Shown: positions 24,414-31,384 of the stretch, in pieces
Position numbering within the stretch: the stretch's first letter is position 1
Layout: every line of letters begins with the position of its first letter
NCBI GenBank assembly: GCA_034716535.1
Contig: JAYEJW010000384.1
Coordinates: forward strand, 1-31,384
Direction of reading: 5' to 3'
Origin: JAYEJW01 sp034716535
GTDB taxonomy: Bacteria; Pseudomonadota; Gammaproteobacteria; Chromatiales; Chromatiaceae
DNA: 31,384 nucleotides
Notes under the pieces: model-generated
The model's input: only the letters and a program-made list of their open reading frames with translations
Told to the model about the DNA's origin: nothing
Database searches by the model: none
Program-made: the position numbers and the translations under genes

Positions 24414-27400
24414 AGGTCACCGGTGCGAACAGCAGCTCCAGGTCCTCGGCGCTCAAGGAGCCGGCCGCCGCACCGCCGCCGGCGAGCATGGCGTCGGCCA
24501 GGGCCTGTTTGCGCGCCTGCAGCTCGGCCACCTTCTGCTCCACAGTGCCCTCGGTGAGCAGCTTGTAGACGAACACCGGCTTGTCCTGGCCGATACGATG
24601 GGCGCGGTCCGTGGCCTGGCGCTCCGCCGCGGGATTCCACCAGGGATCGTAGTGGATCACGGTATCCGCGGCGGTGAGGTTGAGTCCGCTGCCCCCGGCC
24701 TTGAGACTGATGAGGAACAAGGGCACCTCGCCGGACTGGAACCGGTCCACCGGAAGGTCCCGGTTGCGGGTGCGGCCCGTGAGCTTGACGAAGCCATCGT
24801 TCTGACGCATCCCCATCTGCATCAGCTCGGCCTCGATCAGATCCAGCATGCTTGTGAACTGGGAGAACAGTAGGATGCGCCGGCCTTCCTCCAACAGCTC
24901 GGGCAGCAGGGTCATGAGCAGGTCCAGCTTGGCGGAGCCCTTGACCTTGCGGGCGCTCTCCAGGGCGACCAGACGGGGATCGCAGCAGGCCTGACGCAGC
25001 TTGAGCAGGGCGTCGAGGATGATGATCCCGCTTCGCGCCAGCCCCTTGCGCTCCACCTCCTTGCGCACCTTCTCGTGCAGGGCAAGGCGCAGGGTCTCGT
25101 AGAGGTCACGCTGGTCGCCCGCGAGGGGGACCTCACGCAGGATCTCGGTCTTGGGCGGCAGCTCGGTGGCGACCTCTTCCTTGGTTCGGCGCAGCAGGAA
25201 GGGGGCGACGCGGCGCCGGAGTTGATCCTGACGGGCATCGTCGCCGTAGCGCTCGATGGGAGTCCGGAACAGGCGCTTAAAGCGCCGCTCGTCCCCCAGC
25301 AGGCCCGGCATGAGAAAGTCCAGCAGCGACCAGAGCTCGCCCAGGTGGTTCTCCATCGGCGTCCCGGTGAGACACAACCGGTGGCGGGCATCGATGGCGC
25401 GGACGGCCTGCGCCGCCTTGGCACGCGGGTTCTTGACGGCCTGCGCCTCGTCCAGGATGAGCAGGTGGAATTGCTGGGCCGCCAGTACGTCGAGATCCCG
25501 GGGGAGCAGCGGGTAGGTGGTCAGCACCAGATCCTGCTCGTCGAGGGCATCGAAGTCCTTGCGGCGGCTCGGGCCGTGCAGCACGAGCACACGCAGCGCG
25601 GGGGCGAAGCGCTCCGCCTCGCGTCGCCAGTTGAACATCAGACTGGTGGGGGCCACAACCAGGCTCGGACGGTCGGCTCGGCCGCTTTCCTTTTCAAGCA
25701 GCAGGTGCGTGAGCGTCTGCACCGTCTTGCCCAGGCCCATGTCGTCCGCCAGGACGCCTCCGAGCTCGTACTCGCGCAGGAACTGCAGCCACTCGATCCC
25801 CTGCTGCTGGTAGGGGCGCAGCTCCGCCTTGAGTCCGGCGGGCGGCGAGATCTTGTCGATACCGGCGAAATCCTTGAGACGCCGGCCCCATTGGCGTACC
25901 GCGTCGCCCCCGCTCCAGGTGAGCTGCCGATCCGCCCGCTCCAGCTCCGCCAGCTCGGCAGCCTGAGTCCGTGCCAGGCGCAGACTTCCGTCGCGCTGAA
26001 GGGCTTGAGGATCGTACAGCTCCACCAGGGTCGAGAGGATGGGACGCAGGCGCCCCGCCGGCATCGGCAGGAGGCGGCCGTCATCCAGTCGCACCGGCAG
26101 GGTCGCCTCGTCGTCCAATTGCGCGAGCGTCCGCGGCGACAGGTCCAGGTCGAAACGCTGGAGCAGATCCACCAACAGGGGCAGCAGATCCAGGCGCTCG
26201 CCGTCCACCTCCACGCCCAGCCCCAGGTCGAGCCAGTGCCCCCCTTCCGACTCCGCGATCTCCAGCTGCCAGTCGCCGAGCCGCGCAACTCGGAAACGAA
26301 AGCCCGGCTCGATCTCGATGCGCCAGCCCTCGGCCTTCAACCGCGGCGCCTGGGTCTCCATGAACCACAGCCAGGCGGGGTCTTCGTCCGGCAGCTCGAA
26401 GCGGAGCTCCGCGCCTTCGCCCAGATCCGGGGTCCGCTCGAATCCAAACGCCTCCAGGGCCTGGACCGCCGCCGCTTCCGCCTCGAGGTTGCGCTCGCTC
26501 TCCACCAGCCCGCCATCCTCCACACGCAGCAATACCCGGCTCTCGTCGCGCGGATCGACAGGGATGCCGCCATAGTCGAAGCAGAGTGCCGCAGTGTCCG
26601 ACCAATCCGGTTCTAGCCCGTTGTTCCAGTGGTGTCGCCGCAAATCCGCCATCAGATCTTCGCTCAGCAACCGCAGGCAGGGGACGGGCCTGTCTGCCTT
26701 GGCCCGGCGGCGCTTGGGGCGCGGCGGCAGGGGCAGATCGAGACCTCGCAGAGTCTGCGGGGCAGTTTCCGCCAAGGCGGCCGCCGTCTCCGGAGTGAGG
26801 ACCGGCGCCGCGGCCAACAGACCGGCCTCTCGCTCCCCCAAGCCAGTATCGAGGGGGCCGCAGGCCCCGGTCTCGGGATCCAGATAACAGGGCGGCGCCA
26901 GGGGCAGTAGGTCCAGCCCCGGTGAGTCCGCCTCCAGCACCACGCGAAGCCGGGCGTCCTCCCCAAGCCGCCATTCGAGTCTTCCCGCGCGAATGCCGTC
27001 CCAACGTAATACGGGGCCATCCTGGTCACGCCAGTGACCACGGCCGGTCGAGGCGATGGCCTGGAGAACGTCCGTCCCCGCTGCATCCGCCAGCACGGCC
27101 TCTCCATCCGCGATAGACGGTCCATGGCTGGCCTGCACCAGCGCCAGGATGCGATGATCCTCAGCGGTGAGGAAACGGGCCTGAGATTGGCCCGAGATAT
27201 TGAAGTCCTGCGCCTTTCCATAGCCTCCGTCTGCGAGCGCCCGAACCTTGGCCGCCCGGACCAGAGTCCGCTGAAGGCCGGAACGTTCCTCGCGCCGGAC
27301 CAGAAAGAGCAGCCGATGGGGGTCCTCGCGGGATAGGTCCGCCGCCAACCGCTCCGCCCGCCTCAGCCAGTTGCGCACCTCCAGCGGCAAGGCCGCGGAT

Positions 27401-27720
27401 ATCGACGCCTCCGGCTTACTACCCTCCTCGCCCAGCTTCAACAGGACCGCAGCCACGTGCTTGCAGTTGTAGCCCACGGGGCAGGAGCACTGGCCCACCA
27501 CCATCGCTGAACCGTCCGGTTCGTGCCCCAGGTGGACGAGACACTGATAGACCCGCCCCCCCGAGCCCCTGACCCGCCCCGTCGCCTGACCCTGAACACC
27601 GTTGTAGTCCGCAGTGAGCACCCGCCCCTGCTGCAGGTAGCGGCGCGCCCGCTCAAGGTATTGGGGCGGAAAGGCGCCCCTTAGATCGCCGGGCTGAAAA
27701 CCGAAGGATGTCAAGGTCAT
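24412..27720 (-). CDS. SNF2-family helicase with SWIM zinc finger
   Basis: This 1102-aa protein is a DNA-dependent ATPase of the SWI2/SNF2 type, probably remodelling protein-DNA or RNA polymerase complexes. Near residues 76-90 it has a SWIM zinc finger (CSCPVGYNCKH, CxCx6CxH-like), followed by a long middle region with SNF2-associated (bacterial) sequence. The ATPase core begins near residue 620: ADDMGLGKTVQTLTHLLLE (Walker A, about 655) and the DEAQ box DEAQAVKNPRAKAAQ (about 757). A helicase C-terminal domain has SLKAGGSGLNLTAADTVIHY and the arginine finger in ATDRAHRIGQ (about 1030). The ATG at 27720 has no clear ribosome site. Its TAG stop is formed partly by the end of a MITE-like element. 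It is divergent from recQ2 with 229 nt between starts. Confidence 0.93.
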   Translation of the reverse strand: MTLTSFGFQPGDLRGAFPPQYLERARRYLQQGRVLTADYNGVQGQATGRVRGSGGRVYQCLVHLGHEPDGSAMVVGQCSCPVGYNCKHVAAVLLKLGEEGSKPEASISAALPLEVRNWLRRAERLAADLSREDPHRLLFLVRREERSGLQRTLVRAAKVRALADGGYGKAQDFNISGQSQARFLTAEDHRILALVQASHGPSIADGEAVLADAAGTDVLQAIASTGRGHWRDQDGPVLRWDGIRAGRLEWRLGEDARLRVVLEADSPGLDLLPLAPPCYLDPETGACGPLDTGLGEREAGLLAAAPVLTPETAAALAETAPQTLRGLDLPLPPRPKRRRAKADRPVPCLRLLSEDLMADLRRHHWNNGLEPDWSDTAALCFDYGGIPVDPRDESRVLLRVEDGGLVESERNLEAEAAAVQALEAFGFERTPDLGEGAELRFELPDEDPAWLWFMETQAPRLKAEGWRIEIEPGFRFRVARLGDWQLEIAESEGGHWLDLGLGVEVDGERLDLLPLLVDLLQRFDLDLSPRTLAQLDDEATLPVRLDDGRLLPMPAGRLRPILSTLVELYDPQALQRDGSLRLARTQAAELAELERADRQLTWSGGDAVRQWGRRLKDFAGIDKISPPAGLKAELRPYQQQGIEWLQFLREYELGGVLADDMGLGKTVQTLTHLLLEKESGRADRPSLVVAPTSLMFNWRREAERFAPALRVLVLHGPSRRKDFDALDEQDLVLTTYPLLPRDLDVLAAQQFHLLILDEAQAVKNPRAKAAQAVRAIDARHRLCLTGTPMENHLGELWSLLDFLMPGLLGDERRFKRLFRTPIERYGDDARQDQLRRRVAPFLLRRTKEEVATELPPKTEILREVPLAGDQRDLYETLRLALHEKVRKEVERKGLARSGIIILDALLKLRQACCDPRLVALESARKVKGSAKLDLLMTLLPELLEEGRRILLFSQFTSMLDLIEAELMQMGMRQNDGFVKLTGRTRNRDLPVDRFQSGEVPLFLISLKAGGSGLNLTAADTVIHYDPWWNPAAERQATDRAHRIGQDKPVFVYKLLTEGTVEQKVAELQARKQALADAMLAGGGAAAGSLSAEDLELLFAPVT

Positions 27721-27916
27721 TGGAAGTCTGTGGAAGGGGCGCAAAAAAGTGTAAAGGGTAACCTGATCGCCCTGTCTGGGGGAACGGATCTACGGCCATC
27801 AGAGCAACGAGACGGTTGCCTCTTTGACGATACCAGGATTTCTGGAGGCTGCGGTGCGCGCGGAGGCGGACCTTTTCGACCAAGGGCAGCAACGGGGACT
27901 TGATCGATGGCTCCGC

Positions 27917-27922
27917 TATAAT
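27917..27922 (+). promoter_or_regulatory. -10 box of the second recQ gene
   Basis: A perfect TATAAT lies 27 nt upstream of the GTG start at 27950. This would place transcription start near 27929 and leave a leader of about 20 nt. No good -35 box is seen at 17 nt (TTGATC at 27900 is too close). The position argues against translation starts further upstream in the same frame. Confidence 0.5.
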
Positions 27923-27949
27923 CGGAGCGCTCACTTAGAAGAAATCGGG

Positions 27950-29935
27950 GTGAATGACTTGAATTCGTCGCAGGACTCGACGACAGGACCGGGGCAGGCC
28001 GCTCCCGCACTGAAGCGGTACTTCGGATTCGATGATTTTCTTCCCGGACAGCGGCAGGTGGTCGATCAACTGCTGGCGGGCCGCTCCGCAGCGGCCGTGT
28101 TCCCCACCGGGGGCGGCAAGTCTCTATGCTATCAGTTGCCTGCCCTGCTGCTGCCCGGCATCACCCTGGTCATCTCCCCGCTCATCGCCTTGATGAAGGA
28201 CCAGATCGACGCCTTGCGACAGCGGGGCATCGCGGCTGCCCGGCTCGATTCCACGCTCAACGCCAACGAGTATCGCGACGTGATGGACCGGGCGCGGCAA
28301 GGGCAGTTGCGGCTGCTCTACGTCGCGCCGGAGCGCTTCAACAACGAGCGCTTCCGAGAGGCCATCCAGCCGCTGCGCATCAGCCTGTTTGCGGTGGACG
28401 AGGCCCACTGCATCTCCGAATGGGGTCACAACTTCCGGCCGGACTACCTCAAGCTGGCGGGTTTCGCCCGCCGGTGCCGTGCCGAGCGCATTCTGGCCCT
28501 CACCGCCACGGCCACCGAACGGGTCCTGTCGGACATCTGCAAGGCGCTGAGCATCGACCCCGGCTGTGCAGTGCGTACCGGCTTCCACAGACCCAATCTC
28601 CGGCTCGACATGATCCCGGTAACGGCATCAGAGCGGGATGCGGTACTGCTCGATGCACTTGGCTCAAACCCGCCCGGCCCGACCATCGTCTACGTCACGC
28701 TGCAACGCACCGCCGAGATCCTCGCCGAGCGGCTGCGGCAGGCGGGCCTCGACGCCAATCCGTATCACGCGGGCATGAAGGACGAGGAGCGCGCCGGGAT
28801 CCAGGACGCGTTCATGGCCTCGCGCCGGTCGATCGTCGTCGCCACCATCGCCTTCGGCATGGGGGTGGACAAGGCGAATATACGCTACGTCTACCACTAC
28901 AACCTGCCCAAGAGCCTGGAGAACTACTCCCAGGAGATCGGCCGGGCGGGCCGCGATGGCGAGCCGTCCCTGTGCGGCATGCTGGTCTGCCCGGACGATC
29001 TGAACGTGCTCGAGAACTTTGTCTACGGCGACACCCCGGGCCAGGCCGCGGTACAGGGCCTCATCCGGGACCTGTTCGACCGCGACGCTGAATTCGACGT
29101 CAATCTCTACAGCCTTTCCGGTGAGCACGATATCCGCCCCCTGGTGCTGCGCACCCTGCTCACCTATCTGGAGCTCGAGGGATTCTTGGAAGGCGGCACG
29201 CCTTTCTATGCGGAATACAAGCTCAAGCCCCTGACGAGCTCCCGCGAGATCCTCGCCCGCTTCGAGGGCGCGCGGCGAGAGTTCCTGGCGAATCTCTTCC
29301 GTCAGACGACAAAGGCCCGCACCTGGCTCCACATCGATCCGGCACAAGCCGCCGCGGCGCTCGGCACCGAACGGGAACGGATCATCCGCGCACTGGACTG
29401 GCTGGGCGAGCAGGGGATGCTGGAAGTGCAGGCCGCCGGTGTACGCCACCGTTACCGCCGTCTCACCGCACCGCAGGACACCGGGGCGCTGGCCGATTCG
29501 CTCTACCAGCGGGCCATCCTGCGGGAGACCGGAGAGATCCACCGCCTGCACCAGGTGTTGGAGCTTGCCGGTCTCGACGCCTGCCAGAGCGCGTACCTCT
29601 GCGCCCACTTCGGTGAGAAGCTGGAGCAACCCTGCGGCCATTGCTCCTGGTGCAGAAACGGAAAGGCGAAGATCCCGACTCGCCACGCGCCGGAAGTGCC
29701 GCCAGACTTGTGGTCCCAGGTGGAAAGGGCAGTGGCCGAGAACGGCGGAGTCCTCGCTCATCCCCGTTCACTGGCGCGTTTTCTCTGCGGGATCTCCTCC
29801 CCCAGGCTGACCCGCGCCCGCCTCGGCGCTCATCCCCTGGCCGGTGCCCTGGAGCATGTCCCCTTCAAGGACGTGCTGGGCTGGGTCGAGCGGCGCGTCG
29901 ACGCCACACCAGGAACCGGCGAATCCGCCGGATAG
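27950..29935 (+). CDS. RecQ-family ATP-dependent DNA helicase, long form without HRDC
   Basis: A second RecQ paralogue, 661 aa. It has a full helicase core: FGFDDFLPGQRQVV, Walker A TGGGKS (residues 53-58), DEAH (150-153) with HCISEWGHNFRPDY, and motif VI QEIGRAGRDG. In place of the classic RQC-HRDC tail it has a longer central region and a zinc-type cysteine cluster near residues 545-572 (CQSAYLCAHF, then CGHCSWC). A short C-terminal segment follows with no HRDC motif. It is clearly different from the 610-aa RecQ at 3228-5060. GTG at 27950 is the chosen start, because a TATAAT box lies just upstream and residues before it do not match the family. It is divergent from the SWIM/SNF2 gene. Confidence 0.9.
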   Translation: MNDLNSSQDSTTGPGQAAPALKRYFGFDDFLPGQRQVVDQLLAGRSAAAVFPTGGGKSLCYQLPALLLPGITLVISPLIALMKDQIDALRQRGIAAARLDSTLNANEYRDVMDRARQGQLRLLYVAPERFNNERFREAIQPLRISLFAVDEAHCISEWGHNFRPDYLKLAGFARRCRAERILALTATATERVLSDICKALSIDPGCAVRTGFHRPNLRLDMIPVTASERDAVLLDALGSNPPGPTIVYVTLQRTAEILAERLRQAGLDANPYHAGMKDEERAGIQDAFMASRRSIVVATIAFGMGVDKANIRYVYHYNLPKSLENYSQEIGRAGRDGEPSLCGMLVCPDDLNVLENFVYGDTPGQAAVQGLIRDLFDRDAEFDVNLYSLSGEHDIRPLVLRTLLTYLELEGFLEGGTPFYAEYKLKPLTSSREILARFEGARREFLANLFRQTTKARTWLHIDPAQAAAALGTERERIIRALDWLGEQGMLEVQAAGVRHRYRRLTAPQDTGALADSLYQRAILRETGEIHRLHQVLELAGLDACQSAYLCAHFGEKLEQPCGHCSWCRNGKAKIPTRHAPEVPPDLWSQVERAVAENGGVLAHPRSLARFLCGISSPRLTRARLGAHPLAGALEHVPFKDVLGWVERRVDATPGTGESAG

Positions 29936-29945
29936 GCCCGCAGCC

Positions 29946-30109
29946 TTACGGCAATCCGTCCAGCGGACTCATCACCCCTTTGCCGCCGCAATTCAGCACA
30001 TGCGTGTGGATCATGGTTGTGGATACATCCAAGTGTCCGAGCAGTTCTTGTACGGTGCGGATGCCGTAGCGGGCCTCGAGCAGGTGGGTGGCGAACGAGC
30101 TGGAGATCG
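29946..30109 (-). pseudogene. C-terminal remnant of an integron-type tyrosine recombinase
   Basis: The minus strand reads SFATHLLEARYGIRTVQELL, then GHLDVSTTMIHTHVLNCGGK and GVMSPLDGLP before a TAA at 29948-29946. This is the C-terminal end of an IntI-like integrase, whose usual form is ATHLLE-GYDIRTVQELLGH-DVSTTMIYTHVLN-GG-GV-SPLD. Only about 52 residues remain; the upstream catalytic HxxR motif and the rest of the protein are missing. The catalytic tyrosine of MIYTHV is replaced by histidine (MIHTHV). It therefore cannot work as a recombinase. No attC sites or gene cassettes are recognised nearby. Confidence 0.85.
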
Positions 30110-30157
30110 TCCTCGCCGAACTCGCGCCGTACCGCGGAGAGAGCCTGGGGCCAGCCT

Positions 30158-30233
30158 GTAGGTCGGGTTAGGCGCTCCTGGCACACCGCCGACCCATCGA
30201 CTTGACGCCGATGCGCGCCGTAACCCGACCTAC
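30158..30233. repeat. Palindromic dispersed repeat, copy 3 (76-bp short form)
   Basis: Bounded by GTAGGTCGGGTTAG (30158-30171) and GTAACCCGACCTAC (30220-30233), 13 of 14 inverted positions. It has the same ends as the 118-bp copies but a shorter centre. It sits between the integrase remnant and the amidotransferase gene and contains the stop codon of the latter (30232-30230). Confidence 0.83.
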
Positions 30234-31048
30234 AGGGTGGGCGGCCGCCGTTCCAAAACGCACCCCTCCGCCATTGCGACGACTTCTCCCTCTTCAAGCG
30301 GCCACCAGGCTTCATCGGTCAGAGGCACGCTAGCCACGAGCACCAGGGTCTGCTGGATCGGGGTCAGAGTCACGCCCGCACCGGTCAATCCATGTGAAAC
30401 CTCCGAGCAACTACGCGCCAACATGTGCAGTCCCGGCGGGGCTTCAACACCGTCCGGCTGCTGGCGCCGGTGCGCATGCACAAAGAGTGCATCGGCGTCG
30501 GAATAGAGAAAATTGGCCGGCCCGAAGCGGCGAAGCTCAGCGGCAAACGCCGCAATCACCTCCAATCTCGCCGCGAGCGGTGGTACTCGGTCGAGGGCCC
30601 CCGCCCACAAGGGCGCCAAGCGTTCGAGCAGGCCACAGAAAATCAGCTCCGAGTCGGTATCGCCGATGGGGAGAAAGCGGTCATGCACCAGGTCCCATTG
30701 GCGTTCGATGCCGCCGAGCTTACCGTTGTGGGCCAACACATGGGTCCGTCCGCCGAGCTCGCGGCTGAACGGTTGGGTATTGCGCAAGGCCCGGTCGCCA
30801 TGGGTCGCGAGCCGAATATGGGAGACTACCAGCGAGCTCGGGGGTGGATGCTGCTCGATGAAGCGAACCAGATTGCTCTCGCTGGCCGCGCGCGGCTCCC
30901 GCAGAATGAACGCGTCCCGCCCCTCATAGAAGGCGACTCCCCAACCGTCGCGGTGAGGACCCTCGCCCCCTCCTCGACGGGCCAGACGCTCCAGCGAAAA
31001 CCCCACCGTCGTGGGCACCCGGCTCGACATGGCGAACAGCTCACACAT
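30230..31048 (-). CDS. Class II glutamine amidotransferase (YafJ-like)
   Basis: This 272-aa cytoplasmic protein has an N-terminal nucleophile glutaminase domain. It starts MCELFAMSS, so Cys2 becomes the catalytic N-terminal cysteine. Other family motifs follow: HRDGWGVAFYEGRD, SHIRLATHGD, LAHNGKLGG and the GDTDSELIFCGLLERL pattern. Such proteins release ammonia from glutamine for an unknown partner; the family is often called YafJ. The ATG at 31048 is preceded by GGAGG at 6 nt and gives the required Cys2, so it is firmly chosen. The last codons lie next to a palindromic repeat that supplies the TAG stop. A glycine-zipper protein gene lies 23 nt upstream on the same strand. Confidence 0.93.
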   Translation of the reverse strand: MCELFAMSSRVPTTVGFSLERLARRGGGEGPHRDGWGVAFYEGRDAFILREPRAASESNLVRFIEQHPPPSSLVVSHIRLATHGDRALRNTQPFSRELGGRTHVLAHNGKLGGIERQWDLVHDRFLPIGDTDSELIFCGLLERLAPLWAGALDRVPPLAARLEVIAAFAAELRRFGPANFLYSDADALFVHAHRRQQPDGVEAPPGLHMLARSCSEVSHGLTGAGVTLTPIQQTLVLVASVPLTDEAWWPLEEGEVVAMAEGCVLERRPPTL

Positions 31049-31071
31049 CGGGGCCCTCCGGGGGCTCTGCC

Positions 31072-31383
31072 CTAATCGTAGTAATCGTAGCCCCGACAGC
31101 GGCCGTGTTTCCAGTGCCCCGGCGGGCAACGACCGCTGGCGTAACGGTTTCCGCCCTGCCTGTATCTTGGATAGCGGCTCGTGGTAATCGCCGCGCCGGC
31201 GGCCGCACCCACGCCGCCACCGATTACGGCCCCGGTCTGACCGCCGAGCTCGGATCCGATAAAGGCGCCCAGCGCCCCACCCACGCCGCTGCCCAGCACC
31301 GCACCCGTGTCAAGGTCCAGCCCGAAGGCCGGCGCCGCGGTCATCGCCAATGCGATAGCCATCGCCTTAACCTGTTTGGACAT
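31072..31383 (-). CDS. Small exported glycine-zipper protein
   Basis: The 103-aa product has a signal peptide (MSKQVKAMAIALAMTAAPAF, cleaved near residue 21). A glycine-zipper segment of about 45 residues follows (GAVLGSGVGGALGAFIGSEL, then GGQTGAVIGGGVGAAAG), with GxxxG spacing that favours membrane insertion or oligomer formation. The tail is basic and rich in Tyr, Arg and Gly (RYPRYRQGGNRY), with two cysteines and ending GYDYYD. Such proteins are usually outer-membrane or periplasmic and of unknown role. The ATG is one base from the window edge, so its ribosome site and any upstream gene are unseen. The complete signal peptide suggests that the start is right. Confidence 0.78.
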   Translation of the reverse strand: MSKQVKAMAIALAMTAAPAFGLDLDTGAVLGSGVGGALGAFIGSELGGQTGAVIGGGVGAAAGAAITTSRYPRYRQGGNRYASGRCPPGHWKHGRCRGYDYYD

Positions 31384-31384
31384 C

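Noticed and set aside
27824..27949. An upstream start for the second RecQ giving 703 aa
   Set aside because: The additional 42 codons span a TATAAT promoter box and do not resemble RecQ N-termini.
24412..29935. A DISARM-like or other known anti-phage system around the SNF2 gene
   Set aside because: No methyltransferase, DUF1998 or PLD-type gene is present in the neighbourhood, so the known systems do not fit; only an open hypothesis remains.

Overview
The window is GC-rich, densely coded bacterial chromosome. Its gene set is a glycolate oxidase operon (glcDEF), a glgX-gnd-zwf carbon operon, a GltS symporter, NnrS, a cytochrome P460 remnant and two RecQ helicases. Together with the protein sequences this suggests a gammaproteobacterium, perhaps of the sulfur-oxidising or purple-sulfur kind (Chromatiales/Ectothiorhodospiraceae-like). 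The taxonomic placement is an inference from gene content, not a measurement. I saw no rRNA, tRNA or CRISPR.

Layout. 1-640: start of a DUF433 gene cut by the window edge, then a gene-poor stretch holding a 118-bp palindromic repeat. 642-3219 (+): gltS, a lipoprotein of unknown role and a periplasmic DUF302 protein. 3228-6522 (-): an IclR-type regulator, a deleted remnant of a trkH potassium-transporter gene, and recQ. 6681-13175 (+), divergent from the IclR gene: glcD, glcE, glcF and a large RND/MMPL-type exporter 12 nt behind glcF. A dispersed repeat sits between glcD and glcE. 13338-15820 (-): a secreted S12 serine hydrolase and a small secreted protein with three NPD-type repeats. 15991-20733 (-): glgX-gnd-zwf, joining glycogen debranching to the oxidative pentose phosphate pathway.

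20740-21530 is a gene graveyard: an HTH regulator remnant, a second copy of the repeat found in the glc operon, and the C-terminal end of a cytochrome P460 that keeps its heme-binding motif. It is followed by intact nnrS, so a nitrogen-oxide theme remains. 23042-29935 holds an unrecognised 392-aa protein, a 1102-aa SWIM/SNF2 helicase and, divergently, a second and structurally different RecQ. A MITE-like element lies between the first two and supplies part of the SNF2 stop codon. The right end has the tail of an integron-type integrase that has lost its catalytic tyrosine, another copy of the palindromic repeat, a class II glutamine amidotransferase and a glycine-zipper protein.

The glc operon would oxidise glycolate to glyoxylate, probably as photorespiratory salvage or for growth on glycolate, under likely local control by the IclR protein. 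The glgX-gnd-zwf operon would release glycogen chains and feed glucose-6-phosphate into NADPH production. The most open question is the RecQ / SWIM-SNF2 / unknown-protein cluster. The most distinctive sequence feature is the traffic of small palindromic and inverted-repeat elements at gene ends.
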